From positions 79,110-143,109 of the forward strand of contig NZ_JALIFP010000009.1 in the NCBI RefSeq assembly GCF_022867885.1: a DNA stretch of 64,000 nucleotides. Direction: 5' to 3'. Below the pieces are notes generated by a model, which was not told the origin of the DNA, did not search any database, and saw only the letters and a list, made by a program, of their open reading frames with translations. A program made the translations under genes and the position numbers. The stretch is from Lederbergia sp. NSJ-179. Its GTDB lineage: Bacteria > Bacillota > Bacilli > Bacillales > Bacillaceae_C. Shown here piece after piece: positions 46,186 to 56,363 of this stretch (within the stretch, counting starts at the first letter, position 1; every line of letters starts with the position of its first letter).

Positions 46186-47295
46186 TCATTGTTTGGTCGG
46201 TAGCAAGGTTGTCACCGAGAATCCATCTCTGCCATCAATGATGACTTTTCCATCAATCGTGGCAGTCCGCTCCTCCATCCCGATAATGCCTAACCCTTTT
46301 TCAATTTTTTCGACGCCTTTGCCATTATCCTTCACTTCAACCTTAATCAACTTGTTCAAGACTTGTACATCGACCGCGATCTGAGTATTCCCCTCCGCAT
46401 ATTTCAGCGAATTTGTTAATGCTTCTGTTACATTCTCCTGAATAATTTTCCATTGGATCGGGGTGATCCAATCCACATTCCCGTTATAGGTTAGGACGGT
46501 ACGTTTATGATGCTTGGCTGAAAATTCATCAATATACATTTTCAAGCGGTTAATTCCCACCTGCTCGGTTGGTGGTTTCATATTTTTTAATGTTAACCGA
46601 ATGCTGTCAATGCCATCTTGGGTGATGCCAATCGCATTTTGCAGTAACACTAACGCCTTTTCCTGGTCTACCTTCACTAGTCTCTTTGCTGCTTCCATTT
46701 GAATAAGTGCTCCTGTAATCGAATGCCCGATCTTATCATGGATTTCCTGAGAGATTCTGTTTCGTTCCTCCAATTTAAACGTATAGGCGGATTGTTTGAT
46801 ATACGCATCACTGTCATTGATTTGCTTTATTAGCTTTTGTTGCTTAATATGCAAAGTGTCCAACTGGCTTTCCCTTTTCAAAAGCTTCGAATGGTAAATC
46901 ACGCCCATTGTATACGTCAAGAACGTATAAATCGTTACTAATACATATTCTGCTTGCATATCCGATTGCACATAAAAGGCAGGAACAACTGCTAAAATGA
47001 AGGCTAATACTTTTTGCTTCGTCCATATGTTCAGCAATTCTACAATCGATAACGGTAAAAGCAATAGGAATAATGGATATACATAAATACTGCCAATAAT
47101 AGATAAAGCACTGGAAGTAAGCAAAAACAATGTGATTAGAACACGCTGGGTTAAAAGGTGCGAACAAATATTGATGCAAAGGTAGATCAGGAGCAAAAAC
47201 ACAGCCCATGAAGTACCTATCGTTTCCTTGTAAACAAGGGTTAGCACGATATAGAAAATGAGAATCAGTTTATTGATAATCGCCCAACGTTCCAT
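46186..47295 (-). CDS. NarL-type sensor histidine kinase (LnrJ-like)
   Basis: 369 residues: five to six N-terminal helices (residues ~8-140), the HisKA_3 box RNRISQEIHDKIGHSITGAL with the phospho-accepting histidine near residue 185, and a HATPase domain (VTEALTNSLKYAEGNT; DNGKGVEKIEKGLGIIGMEE). Paired with the response regulator 2 bases upstream. The multi-helix sensor next to a drug-type ABC exporter is typical of membrane-antibiotic sensing. Confidence 0.85.
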   Translation of the reverse strand: MERWAIINKLILIFYIVLTLVYKETIGTSWAVFLLLIYLCINICSHLLTQRVLITLFLLTSSALSIIGSIYVYPLFLLLLPLSIVELLNIWTKQKVLAFILAVVPAFYVQSDMQAEYVLVTIYTFLTYTMGVIYHSKLLKRESQLDTLHIKQQKLIKQINDSDAYIKQSAYTFKLEERNRISQEIHDKIGHSITGALIQMEAAKRLVKVDQEKALVLLQNAIGITQDGIDSIRLTLKNMKPPTEQVGINRLKMYIDEFSAKHHKRTVLTYNGNVDWITPIQWKIIQENVTEALTNSLKYAEGNTQIAVDVQVLNKLIKVEVKDNGKGVEKIEKGLGIIGMEERTATIDGKVIIDGRDGFSVTTLLPTKQ

Positions 47296-47297
47296 TG

Positions 47298-47939
47298 TTA
47301 ATACACTTTTCCTGTCAGGTAATAAACGGCGATTTGGGTACGATGCTTCAGCCCTGTTTTGTCTAAAATAGACGTGATATAATTGGCAACCGTTCCTCCC
47401 GAGATATACATTTGTTCCGATATTTCCTTATTAGAGTACCCTTTGGCAATAAAGGCCATAATCTCCAGCTCCCGCTGCGTGAATAATGATGTGTCGATCT
47501 TCGCCTCGGATACGTGCTGATCGTTTGATAATGTAGACTTGATTTTATCCAGCATTTCATCTTGGATAATGCTTGTGCCATGGTAGACGCTTTTTAACGC
47601 ATCTCGTATCCGTTCGGGATCATTATTCTTTAACAAATACCCTTTTGCACCATTTTTAATGGCACCAAGTATGTAGTCATCATCATCAAATGTAGTCAAA
47701 ATGACTGGTTTTGTTTTCGTGGAGGCTACAATCTGCTTTGTTGCTTCCACACCGTTCATACGAGGCATACGTACATCCAATAAAGCAATATCGACATCAT
47801 GTGTCCTGCAATATTTTACAGCTTCTTCCCCATCATTGACTAACGCCAACACATCAAACTCTTCATAACTCGTTAAAATGATCTTCAAGCCTTCACGAAT
47901 AAACGGGTTATCATCCGCGATGATTATTTTAATGGCCAT
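47298..47939 (-). CDS. NarL/LuxR-type response regulator (LnrK-like)
   Basis: 213 residues: receiver domain (IKIIIADDNPFIREGLK; Asp in VDIALLDVRMPRMNG near residue 54; GYLLKNN) and a LuxR-type helix-turn-helix (FTQRELEIMAFIAKGYSNKE near residue 150). Start placed at ATG 47939 (MAIKIIIADD), with AAGGGGG upstream; an in-frame ATG at 47957 overlaps that site. Likely activates the downstream ABC exporter genes. The 220 bases upstream hold nothing else I recognise. Confidence 0.86.
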   Translation of the reverse strand: MAIKIIIADDNPFIREGLKIILTSYEEFDVLALVNDGEEAVKYCRTHDVDIALLDVRMPRMNGVEATKQIVASTKTKPVILTTFDDDDYILGAIKNGAKGYLLKNNDPERIRDALKSVYHGTSIIQDEMLDKIKSTLSNDQHVSEAKIDTSLFTQRELEIMAFIAKGYSNKEISEQMYISGGTVANYITSILDKTGLKHRTQIAVYYLTGKVY

Positions 47940-48177
47940 CCCCAAACCCCCTTCCATTCGTACGATTTTTCATTCCGAAATTCCTTTTATCATTAAATCA
48001 TAATGGAGACAGGATCTTTTCGCAAAATATTTTTTCTCTCCTTGTGGGATAGCTTATTTTGTCATGCCATTCTCTATAACCTTCTCTCACCATCTTTTTC
48101 CTCTTTTTTGCTTTCATTTTCGCCATCATGATACTCCTTTTTGCGTCATTGATGGATTTTTTAAAAAACTTTTGTTC

Positions 48178-48597
48178 TCAAGGAACTATTTCAAATTTCA
48201 AAAGATAAAAATGGCGGTCAAATCCAAAGACTTTTTGTATTTGTTCCGTCTTCATAATGGCCATGCTGACAGCATCAACATAAGACAATTTCTGGTCAGG
48301 AAAATCTTTCAGCAATTGTTCTGCCAATTGTAATGTCTCGTTATGATCCAAGATGATGTTTAAAGTACCATTCTGTTTGGATTTTTCTATTATCCCAAGA
48401 AACTGGTTAGCATAAGAAACCCCCGCACGATACCGTAACCAAGTATATGTCTCAGCAATGACATAACTTGAGGAAACCCGTTTAACCGAGAAGTCAAGAC
48501 TTTTCAAGAAACTGCTTGCACGTTCATGAAACTGATCTTTTTCTTGTATTAGTGCAATCCAAGCCCCGGTATCGATAAACAATTTATCTTGTTTCAT
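48178..48597 (-). CDS. PIN-domain toxin (VapC-like)
   Basis: 139 residues with the PIN acidic residues: LFIDTGAWIALI (D8), a glutamate in SSYVIAETYTWLR (~E46) and DAVSMAIMKTEQI (~D103). PIN domains are usually RNases acting as toxins. The ATG at 48597 lies inside the end of the upstream ribbon-helix-helix gene (14-base overlap), the normal antitoxin-toxin order. RNA target unknown. Confidence 0.82.
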   Translation of the reverse strand: MKQDKLFIDTGAWIALIQEKDQFHERASSFLKSLDFSVKRVSSSYVIAETYTWLRYRAGVSYANQFLGIIEKSKQNGTLNIILDHNETLQLAEQLLKDFPDQKLSYVDAVSMAIMKTEQIQKVFGFDRHFYLLKFEIVP

Positions 48598-48853
48598 GGG
48601 TATCCTCATTCTTCTTCAAATAAATATCTTGGTCATGGTTTGTAGAACCATCACAGGTTTCATTTTTTACCATTCCAATCAGTTCCAAGATCGGATCGTC
48701 CAATTCCTTTTTATTTTCCGTTAGATAATGATTTATAGCCTCTCTAATAATTTGTGCTTCTGTCTTATTCTGTCGAGCAGATAATAATTTAATTTGTTCA
48801 TTCTGTTTAGGCTCTAAATAGATTTGTTTTCTAATTTTTATTTCATCTTTCAT
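48584..48853 (-). CDS. Ribbon-helix-helix antitoxin
   Basis: 89 residues: MKDEIKIRKQIYLEPKQNEQ then IKLLSARQNKTEAQIIREAI, a CopG/MetJ-type fold, and an acidic disordered tail suited to wrap the toxin. The start at 48853 follows GAGGTGGCGGGA; a longer frame from 48940 runs through the promoter. It would autoregulate through the palindromic -35/-10 region. Confidence 0.8.
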   Translation of the reverse strand: MKDEIKIRKQIYLEPKQNEQIKLLSARQNKTEAQIIREAINHYLTENKKELDDPILELIGMVKNETCDGSTNHDQDIYLKKNEDTHETR

Positions 48854-48871
48854 TCCCGCCACCTCATATAC

Positions 48872-48900
48872 ATTATACAAAACCAAAATGATGTATACAA
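48872..48900 (-). promoter_or_regulatory. Promoter/operator of the PIN toxin-antitoxin pair
   Basis: TTGTAT (48900-48895), a 17-base spacer and TATAAT (48877-48872), about 20 bases before the antitoxin. TGTATACA covers the -35 and a similar TGTATAAT the -10, giving a repeated operator for the ribbon-helix-helix protein. Confidence 0.7.
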
Positions 48901-49069
48901 TGGTTTTCCCTCTATTTGACGATGATTTCACGTGAAACAAAATGGCGGATTCTCCTTTTGATCGCCTGCAACATTTTTACATACACAAGGGATGATTGGG
49001 ATACGAAAGCACACTTTCTTGGCAGCGCCCTAAAATTTGGGGCGGTTGAGATTCTCCACATGATTTGAC

Positions 49070-49270
49070 TCATTTTACGGCCATCTCATTATAAAGTGTT
49101 GGAATTCCCGTTCCTTCTGCCAGCCTTGGAGCAGCTCCATTTATATAATTTCCGGTGCCAGCGCTTTCTGCCTTAAAAATGGCTTCCTTTCTCATACCAA
49201 TATATTCACTCAATATCGCAGAGCGTGTATTTTTGTATTGTACTTTCCAGTTTAAGAAAATGTTAAGAAT
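49070..49270 (-). pseudogene. Unrecognised 3' gene fragment
   Basis: A 66-codon frame with no convincing start reads NWKVQYKNTRSAILSEYIGM ... AESAGTGNYINGAAPRLAEG ... IPTLYNEMAVK then TGA. The composition looks like a real globular protein C-terminus, but I do not recognise the family. It lies in the 400-base stretch 48941-49339, which otherwise appears empty. Confidence 0.4.
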
Positions 49271-49339
49271 CTACCTCTATATTTTTTAAGGAATTCTATT
49301 TAAACTATAATTATCTTTTATGACTGCGGGGAGATATGT

Positions 49340-49720
49340 ATGCGACCTATTACATTTTTAAAAGAATATATGAAACATCCAAAATATACTGTGGCAATTG
49401 CACCTAGTTCTAACAGATTATCGAAACAAATGGTTGATGCTGTTAACTTTGAAAAAGCAGAATGTATTGTTGAATTAGGACCAGGAACAGGTCCTTTTAT
49501 AAGAGAGATTGTACGGAGAAAAAAAGCACAAACAATTTTAATCCTAATTTAAATTAATGAGATCTTTTTCAAAAAGCTTCAGAAAGACTATCGTGAAGAT
49601 TCAAGTGTAGTTGTCATACATGGGCCTGCCGAAAATATTCAAAAATATATATATGGGTTAAACATAAAAAAAGTTGATTATATACTCAACTTTAGCACCC
49701 TAAAGATAGCTCTCAACCCT
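49340..49720 (+). pseudogene. SAM-dependent methyltransferase, truncated and frameshifted
   Basis: The first 70 codons (MRPITFLKEYMKHPKYTVAI ... ECIVELGPGTGPFIREIVRR) carry the SAM-binding motif I of phospholipid N-methyltransferase/rRNA-methyltransferase-like proteins. After a premature stop near 49552 the protein continues in another frame (NEIFFKKLQKDYREDSSVVV ... NIKKVDYILNFSTL) and then ends. The rest of the gene is missing, with IS debris downstream. Confidence 0.7.
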
Positions 49721-49748
49721 TGATATATTTGGATGTAACATAGTTTGA

Positions 49749-50156
49749 CTATGCTACGTTTGCTATAAATTCCTGGTTACCCAGAAAAGGTTTCTTTAAA
49801 AATCTGGGTAACTTGTTAAAGAGTTGGTCGATGATGGATTGTACTCTTTCTTCCGAAAGGACAGGTTCTTCTAAAAGAGTGGATTTTAACAAATCTAAAA
49901 TCAACATAAAGGCTTGTGCAAAGTGAAGGTCTTCCATTTCATCACAGCACAAATAAAAGAGCTGTCCAATCGTTTTTGGATCCTCTTCTTCCCGTGAGCT
50001 CATGGCAAGCATGATATATCGTGCGAAAACAACAGTGGTATGGGCGACCAACGCATCGTAACTGCGTGATTGAAACTCCTTCGCCAAACGAAGGTGGGAT
50101 TTGACCACCTTGAAAAAACACTCGATTTCCCTTATCCAAACCTTTATAAAATCCAA
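49749..50156 (-). pseudogene. Transposase C-terminal fragment (IS4-like)
   Basis: About 130 codons, WIREIECFFKVVKSHLRLAK ... RSYDALVAHTTVVFARYIML ... TIGQLFYLCCDEMEDLHFAQ, the C-terminal region of an IS4-like transposase. The 5' part is lost or shifted in frame near 50150-50170 (KKFGFYKGLDKG-type residue). It belongs to older IS debris beside the IS1634-type element. Confidence 0.65.
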
Positions 50157-50257
50157 ACTTTTTCATTAGACCTACTGATTTTACTGGGATTTTAATGAAA
50201 AAGGTTTGGATTTTATTTTGTAATATATATGATTATTCTAAGGAGGTAATCATATAT

Positions 50258-52226
50258 CTCACATTTCGCACTTGATGAGCAGACAATCTGAATTTTTAAA
50301 TTACTACCGTCTTAGTGAAGGAACTTCTATGTACTTTTGTTGATTAACGAGGATTCTCTCCATTTTTCTCTGTTATTCGACATGTTCTGAATGCTTCTGC
50401 AGAATTTCTACTTATTCATTTGATTTCTCTACAGGATTCGACACGTATATGGCCATATCGTAGCCACATAATTCTACAATCCGCTTCGTTTGGTCATTCA
50501 AATTGTCCGGTAAGAACCGCAATACCTTTCCGTTTTGCTTTATTAAAATGACCCGAACTTCATCTAATTGCTCAAGGAGTGCTTTTCCAGTTGGGGCAAA
50601 AAGTTTCCTTTTTCCTTTTAAAATCAGTGCTTCCGTTTCTGCCTTCATCTCACTTCGGACACGGTATTCAAGCATACCGTATATCAGCAACGCCATGACA
50701 TAAACGATTCCAATGGCCTGAATTCTTTCCGGTGTCTTTAGAAAAACGGCATCTATCATCTGCTGATCTTTTAACAGGCGAAAGCGTGTTTCTGCGGCCG
50801 ATTGCCCTTTATACGTTTTAAGAATATCAAGGTCTGATACCTTTCCACGGTCAAGCTCATTCGTCATTAAAACAAATGTGCTAAGGAGACGACGTTTATT
50901 TTCAATGGCTTCTTGATCTTGTCTGAGTTCCACTAGATGAATCTTATACACCGTTTTCGTTTCTACTTTTTCTTCTTTTTTAGGACGACCTCTTCTCTTT
51001 CGTTTAACAGTTTCTTCCTCGGTAGAGATCGCTAGTTCATAATGATGGAGGGATACTTTGTGTTCCTGTTCAAAACTTATCTTTGCCTCTTCTGCATCAG
51101 CCTCACAGTGGAAAGCTGTTTTTTGTAGGTTTTCAATGGCCTTGCGTAATTCTTTAGCCTCTTTTTCAATGGCACCTTCTAGGCGCTTCGCTTTTTGTTT
51201 GTCCAGTTGACTGGAATGGACAACCTCAAACCGATAGGTTTGTTCCTCTATTTTCTCTTCAAAGACTTGGAATCGATACTCGGCAGCGTCTTTTTTATCT
51301 ACTAGTTTTCCAATCTGCTTCCATGAATTATCCCTCCAGGCTTTTGTCTTTAATTCCTCACTTAATCCAAAGGTGTCTGGAAGACGGGATAGAAAGGTGA
51401 GAGAAAAGGCGTGTAGATCCTTTAGATTCTCCGTGATTACGGCAGAATCTGCTTGATACAAAATGTTCTCCCATTCTTCCTCATTTAGAACTTCACGAAG
51501 CTTTTGGATGAATTCCATGTTCCACTTCTTATCAGACGTATTTCCATCTTCCACGTTCGCTAAGATGGGAATGCGTTCAGGTGTAACACTCATTCCCAAT
51601 ACGATTTGCTTTAAATCGGGACGTCGTTGTTTACTATAACCATACGTAATATCTAGTTTTGATTCTGAATGAGAGTCGGACCCTGTTTCTAATTCTTTCT
51701 TATAATCACCATAAACGGAAATGGAGGTCGTATCATTGTGTAGGGTACCAAGCGAAAGATTAAGCTCTTTAAGAGCAGATAACGCAACGCTCGTGTATAC
51801 CTTCCATGGAGTAGCCTCATATAAATAATCTAGTGCACGACCTAGTGAATCATCGTTAAAATGATCTTTGGTTACACCAGTGCCAAATAATAGTTCTACG
51901 TCTAGTTTTTCATATGTTTCATGTCTTTATAGAGTGGGTTTCCCTTACATAAGATATTGATGATCAAAGCCTTTATGCGTGTACCAGGTGATAACCCGCA
52001 ACGTGCCTTATCCCAAGTAACTTGTTCATTAATAATCTCTTCTAAATGAATCTCATCACAAAACTTAGCGATCAACTGTGATGGACCTACATCAAGAGTA
52101 AGAATTTGATCTGTCATCTGTCTACTCCTTGTATAAACATAGTTCATAACTATGTTTTCTACAAAGGAGGACAAAATCCTCTAAAAAAAATGATTCGTTT
52201 GATTTCACTCACGTGCGAAATGTGAG
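50258..52226 (-). mobile_element. IS1634-type insertion sequence (1969 bp)
   Basis: Perfect 14-bp terminal inverted repeats CTCACATTTCGCAC (50258-50271) and GTGCGAAATGTGAG (52213-52226). One transposase gene, frameshifted, fills the interior. The flanking bases ATATAT and ATTTAT do not give an exact target duplication. The right flank continues into the AT-rich repeat also found at 36347-36388. Confidence 0.85.
50412..52117 (-). pseudogene. IS1634-family transposase with one frameshift
   Basis: The N-terminal DUF4277-type part starts at ATG 52117 (MTDQILTLDVGPSQLIAKFC) after AAGGAG. The frame breaks near 51905-51935 (YKDMKHMKN stop) and resumes as TYEKLDVELLFGTGVTKDHF, continuing through LGMSVTPERIPILANVEDGN, GQSAAETRFRLLKDQQMIDA and MALLIYGMLEYRVRSEMKAE to the stop at 50412. 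One base change would restore a ~570-residue transposase. Confidence 0.87.
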
Positions 52227-52228
52227 AT

Positions 52229-52281
52229 TTATAATAAAGTTTGAAAAAATTACTTTTTGAAAAAATAAAGCAATCTTCTTT
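52229..52281. repeat. AT-rich repeat shared with 36347-36388
   Basis: TTATAATAAAGTTT at 52229-52242 and AATAAAGCAATCTTCTTT at 52264-52281 match the 36.3 kb copy but with a longer middle. It begins 3 bases after the IS1634-type element. Confidence 0.55.
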
Positions 52282-52354
52282 GCTGGAGTGCTAGACCAAA
52301 CACCAGCCAATTTTTATTCGATACCTTTTGAAAAAAGGAGCATTGTGAGCTCCT

Positions 52355-53350
52355 TCAAACTTTATATAAATGACACGCAGTAAAATGTCCCGGCTTTACT
52401 TCTTGCCATTTAGGCTCTACCTTTGAACATATCTCCATCGCGGCCGGGCAGCGGGTTCGGAATACACAGCCACTCGGAGGTGCAATGGGACTTGGTACAT
52501 CTCCTTTTAAGATGATTCGTTCTCGATTAATTTCGGGATCTGGGATGGGGACGGCTGAGAGCAATGCCTGTGTATAAGGATGCAAAGGATTAACATATAG
52601 GCTTTCACTATCAGTCAGTTCGACCATTTTTCCAAGATACATCACAAGAATACGATCAGAAATATACTTGACCATCGATAAATCATGGGCAATAAATAAA
52701 TAGGTCAGCCCCATCTTCTCTTGAAGTTCCTTTAGTAAATTTACGACTTGCGCCTGAATGGAAACATCGAGGGCAGAAATGGGCTCATCACAGACAATAA
52801 ATTTTGGATCTAATGCAAGAGCGCGGGCAATGCCTATTCGTTGACGCTGACCTCCACTAAATTCATGTGGAAAACGGCTCATATGATCTGGATTTAATCC
52901 GACTAACTTTAATAATTCTTTAATGCGCTCTTTTCTCTTTTTACCACTTAATGTTCGATGGATGGCAAAAGGCTCTCCAATGATTTCCTCAACCGTCATC
53001 CTTGGATTTAAGGAGGCATAAGGGTCCTGGAAAATCATTTGAACTTCTCTGCGTATTTTGACCATTTCCCTTTGCTTATACGAAAAAATATTTTTGCCAT
53101 TATATAAAACTTCCCCTTCAGTAGGTTCATATAAGCGGATCATCGTTCTTCCCGCCGTTGACTTTCCGCACCCACTTTCGCCTACTAAGCCGACTGTCTC
53201 CCCAGGAAATATATCTAATGTCAATCCGTCAACCGCTTTTAATTGCTGACGATTGATCGCAAAGTATTTTTTTAAATCTTTTACTTGTATGAAAGGGGTT
53301 TGAGAATCATTTACTTTTGTTGGATTATTTTCAGATAATTGTATTGGCAT
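52355..53350 (-). CDS. oppF: Oligopeptide ABC transporter ATPase (OppF/DppF type)
   Basis: 331 residues: Walker [10 protein letters not shown], signature [15 protein letters not shown], Walker [13 protein letters not shown] and the C-terminal oligopeptide_HPY region with [20 protein letters not shown], whose cysteines are typical of OppD/F proteins. Start at ATG 53350 after AAGGGGGAAGG, overlapping the end of oppD by 20 bases. A longer frame from 53461 is rejected. Powers peptide import with OppD. Confidence 0.92.
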   Translation of the reverse strand: MPIQLSENNPTKVNDSQTPFIQVKDLKKYFAINRQQLKAVDGLTLDIFPGETVGLVGESGCGKSTAGRTMIRLYEPTEGEVLYNGKNIFSYKQREMVKIRREVQMIFQDPYASLNPRMTVEEIIGEPFAIHRTLSGKKRKERIKELLKLVGLNPDHMSRFPHEFSGGQRQRIGIARALALDPKFIVCDEPISALDVSIQAQVVNLLKELQEKMGLTYLFIAHDLSMVKYISDRILVMYLGKMVELTDSESLYVNPLHPYTQALLSAVPIPDPEINRERIILKGDVPSPIAPPSGCVFRTRCPAAMEICSKVEPKWQEVKPGHFTACHLYKV

Positions 53351-54353
53351 TCGCCTTCCCCCTTCCATCCACTTTCTTGGCCATTGGATGCTGAAGCCAA
53401 CAAGCAGCAAATTGACTAGGATGTACTTCTTCAAGCGGTGGATTATGATGTTTACAAACATTCATTGCATATTCACATCTCGCAAAAAATGGGCATCCTT
53501 TTGGAGGATCCACTAAATCCGGAGGGGTGCCGATAATGGGAGCGAGTGGTTGGTTCTTATCCCTATTTAGCTTCGGAATCGATTTCAGCAATCCTTCTGT
53601 ATAGGGGTGCTGTGGCTTTTTATACAAGTCTCGTACCGTTGCTGTTTCCACTACTTGTCCAGCGTACATCACGACTACCCGATCACACATTTCCGCTACA
53701 ACCCCTAAATCGTGAGTGATTAAGATGATCGATGTTCCCGTTTTTTTCTGAATCTCTTTCATAAGTTCCAATATTTGTGCTTGTATCGTTACATCGAGGG
53801 CAGTAGTTGGTTCATCTGCAATTAACAAGCGGGGACTACAAGCCAAAGCCATCGCAATCATCGCCCTCTGCCTCATGCCTCCTGAATATTCATGAGGATA
53901 TTGGTCCATTCTTTTTGCTGGTTGAGGGATTCCCACAAGTTCCAACATCTTTAATGCTTGATCAAAAGCTCCTTTTCTGCTCATCTTATTATGGCGGAGA
54001 ATAGTCTCGATAATTTGGTTTCCAACTTTACTCGTTGGATTAAGAGAAGTCATTGGGTCTTGAAATATCATACTAATTTGCTTTCCGCGAATTCTTTGCA
54101 TCTCTTTTTCGGAGCTTTCCAATAGGTTTCTACCATTAAATTGGATGGATCCTTGTTTATAGCGAACGGACGAGGTCGGCAAGAGCTTCATAATTGATTT
54201 TGCCGTCACACTTTTTCCGCAGCCAGATTCGCCTACAATTCCAATCGTTTCCCCTTCTTTCACGTCGAAGTTCACTCCACGAACCGCCTTCACTTCTCCA
54301 CTATAAGTTTGAAATGATACATGCAAATCTTTTACGCCCAGCAATTTCTCCAT
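53331..54353 (-). CDS. oppD: Oligopeptide ABC transporter ATPase (OppD type)
   Basis: 340 residues: Walker [10 protein letters not shown], signature [15 protein letters not shown], Walker [12 protein letters not shown] and the terminal [20 protein letters not shown] segment. ATG 54353 ([14 protein letters not shown]) follows AGAGGGG by 10 bases; a GTG two codons earlier (54359) is an alternative. Overlaps oppF and is 18 bases after oppC. Confidence 0.92.
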   Translation of the reverse strand: MEKLLGVKDLHVSFQTYSGEVKAVRGVNFDVKEGETIGIVGESGCGKSVTAKSIMKLLPTSSVRYKQGSIQFNGRNLLESSEKEMQRIRGKQISMIFQDPMTSLNPTSKVGNQIIETILRHNKMSRKGAFDQALKMLELVGIPQPAKRMDQYPHEYSGGMRQRAMIAMALACSPRLLIADEPTTALDVTIQAQILELMKEIQKKTGTSIILITHDLGVVAEMCDRVVVMYAGQVVETATVRDLYKKPQHPYTEGLLKSIPKLNRDKNQPLAPIIGTPPDLVDPPKGCPFFARCEYAMNVCKHHNPPLEEVHPSQFAACWLQHPMAKKVDGRGKANANTII

Positions 54354-54370
54354 TTCCACTTAACCCCTCT

Positions 54371-55300
54371 CTAATTCCGCAATCTCGGATCGAGGGCATC
54401 TCGCAGTCCGTCACCGAACACATTAAATGCCAACATCGTTAGTGAGATTAGTATGGCCGGAATATAAAGTTGATACAAATTCCCAATATGAATACTGCCA
54501 ATCGCATCATTAACCAAGGTTCCCCAACTTGACTGAGGAGGCTGCACTCCCAACCCAAGATAACTCAATGTCGCTTCCGCAAAAATAGCTGTCGGTACAG
54601 TAAGGGTAAGGTTTACAAGGATAGGACCAAGCGTATTCGGAATCATATGCTTTCTTAAAACCCATCCCATATTGGCTCCCATTGCATTGGCTGCATGAAC
54701 AAATTCCAATTCTTTTAATTGTAGAACTTGTCCGCGGACAAGCCGTGCCATTGGAATCCAACCTGTAATCGACATCGCAATGATAATAGGCCAAATCCCT
54801 CTTTTCATCGCAATCATAACTAAAATAACCATTAATAAATAAGGAATCGCATATAATACTTCCGCAATCCGCATCATGATATTATCGGTACGCCCGCCCT
54901 TTATGGCGGAAATTCCCCCATATACAACGCCAACGACGAAATCAATGAACGCCGCCATAAAGCCAATAAATAATGAAATTCTCGCTCCATACCATGCTCT
55001 CGTAAATAAATCACGTCCTGACGTATCGGTGCCAAACCAATGCTCCGCATTCGGTTTAAGATTTTTCTTCGTAAAGTCTTGTTCGTAATACGTGTATCCA
55101 TTTAAATATGGGCCGATGATCGCCATGATCAGTAGTAGAATAATAATGACCAGTCCAAACATGGCTAGTTTATTTGTTTTCAATCTTCGCCAGGCATCAG
55201 CCCAGTAGGACATAGATGGGCGTACAATTTTTTCGGCTTCTTTAAAATTTTCCGCGACCGGTTGAAACATGTCCTCTGTTAGCTTCAATTGTTTTTCCAT
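54371..55300 (-). CDS. oppC: Oligopeptide ABC transporter permease (OppC type)
   Basis: 309 residues: a cytoplasmic N-terminus, then six helices; the extracytoplasmic segment with HWFGTDTSGRDLFTRAWYGA is the OppC/DppC hallmark. The coupling loop contains VHAANAMGANMGWVLRKHMI. ATG shares one base with the oppB stop (TGATG). Confidence 0.92.
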   Translation of the reverse strand: MEKQLKLTEDMFQPVAENFKEAEKIVRPSMSYWADAWRRLKTNKLAMFGLVIIILLLIMAIIGPYLNGYTYYEQDFTKKNLKPNAEHWFGTDTSGRDLFTRAWYGARISLFIGFMAAFIDFVVGVVYGGISAIKGGRTDNIMMRIAEVLYAIPYLLMVILVMIAMKRGIWPIIIAMSITGWIPMARLVRGQVLQLKELEFVHAANAMGANMGWVLRKHMIPNTLGPILVNLTLTVPTAIFAEATLSYLGLGVQPPQSSWGTLVNDAIGSIHIGNLYQLYIPAILISLTMLAFNVFGDGLRDALDPRLRN

Positions 55301-56229
55301 CAGATGTTCTCCTTTGCAATTTTAATTCTCGGATCGATCCACGTATAGGCAACATCAACAATAAAGATCAGGAAAATCAAAATGGCACTATAGAAAACAG
55401 TTGCCCCTAAAATGATGGAATAGTCGCGATTGAAGATACTTTTAACAAACATTTCTCCCATACCAGGAATCCCAAAAATATGCTCAATAATGAAACTGCC
55501 TGTAACAAGGTTCGCCGTCGTAATCCCTAATACGGTTACGACTGGCAGAATCGCATTTCTGATCGCATGCTTCATAATAATCATGCTTCTAGCGAGACCT
55601 TTCGCTTTTGCAGTTAGAATATAATCCTGATTCATGACCTCTAACATGCTCGATCTCATAAGCCTGGCAAGATAGGCAGTGGGCATCATTGCAAGTGAGA
55701 TGGATGGTAAAATGGTATGAGCCCATGATTTCCATGTTGCAACCGGAAGGACCCCTAAGTAAACGGCAAAGTATTGAATGAGGAAGGTGGCAAGAATAAA
55801 GCTAGGAACTGATATACCGATGATGGCAATGACCATCGAAAGATAGTCTGGCCAGCGGTTATGATTGAGCGCTGCAATGACACCTAATAGTAAGCCGAAG
55901 GTTATGGCGATGATAAGCGCCTGCAAGCCAAGATGAAGGGAGACAGGAAATCCTTTTTTAATAAAATCATTGACTGTGAGAGTCTTCGATTTCATAGAAG
56001 GACCAAAGTCTAATTGAAGCAATGATTTTAAATACAATCCATATTGGACAATTTCGGGTTTGTCCAAATTGTAATGTTTCTGCAAGTTGTTATAAATAGC
56101 AGGAGGCATCGGACCCTCCTTGGCAAAAGGATTTCCAGGGATGATTTTCATGATGATAAACGTAATCGTCATAATCACCCATAATGTAATAATCGCCCAT
56201 AATAAGCGTTTTAATGTATACTTCAGCAT
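55300..56229 (-). CDS. oppB: Oligopeptide ABC transporter permease (OppB type)
   Basis: 309 residues with six helices, N-terminus MLKYTLKRLLWAIITLWVIM, the family segment FGPSMKSKTLTVNDFIKKGF and coupling loop YILTAKAKGLARSMIIMKHA. AAAGAGGTGA precedes the ATG. An intergenic hairpin separates it from oppA, which would let oppA be made in excess. Confidence 0.92.
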   Translation of the reverse strand: MLKYTLKRLLWAIITLWVIMTITFIIMKIIPGNPFAKEGPMPPAIYNNLQKHYNLDKPEIVQYGLYLKSLLQLDFGPSMKSKTLTVNDFIKKGFPVSLHLGLQALIIAITFGLLLGVIAALNHNRWPDYLSMVIAIIGISVPSFILATFLIQYFAVYLGVLPVATWKSWAHTILPSISLAMMPTAYLARLMRSSMLEVMNQDYILTAKAKGLARSMIIMKHAIRNAILPVVTVLGITTANLVTGSFIIEHIFGIPGMGEMFVKSIFNRDYSIILGATVFYSAILIFLIFIVDVAYTWIDPRIKIAKENI

Positions 56230-56363
56230 GACTAATCACCTCTTTCCACGAAGTACGTATCCATGTCGGTTATACATATTGACAAAATACTGAACTCTTC
56301 AATAATCCATGTCTAGCAATTTCACATAACTTTTTTCCATGCAAGAGTTGTCACTGAAAAATC

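Noticed and set aside
52378..53461. Longer oppF starting at 53461
   Set aside because: The extension overlaps oppD extensively and lacks the ribosome site found before 53350.
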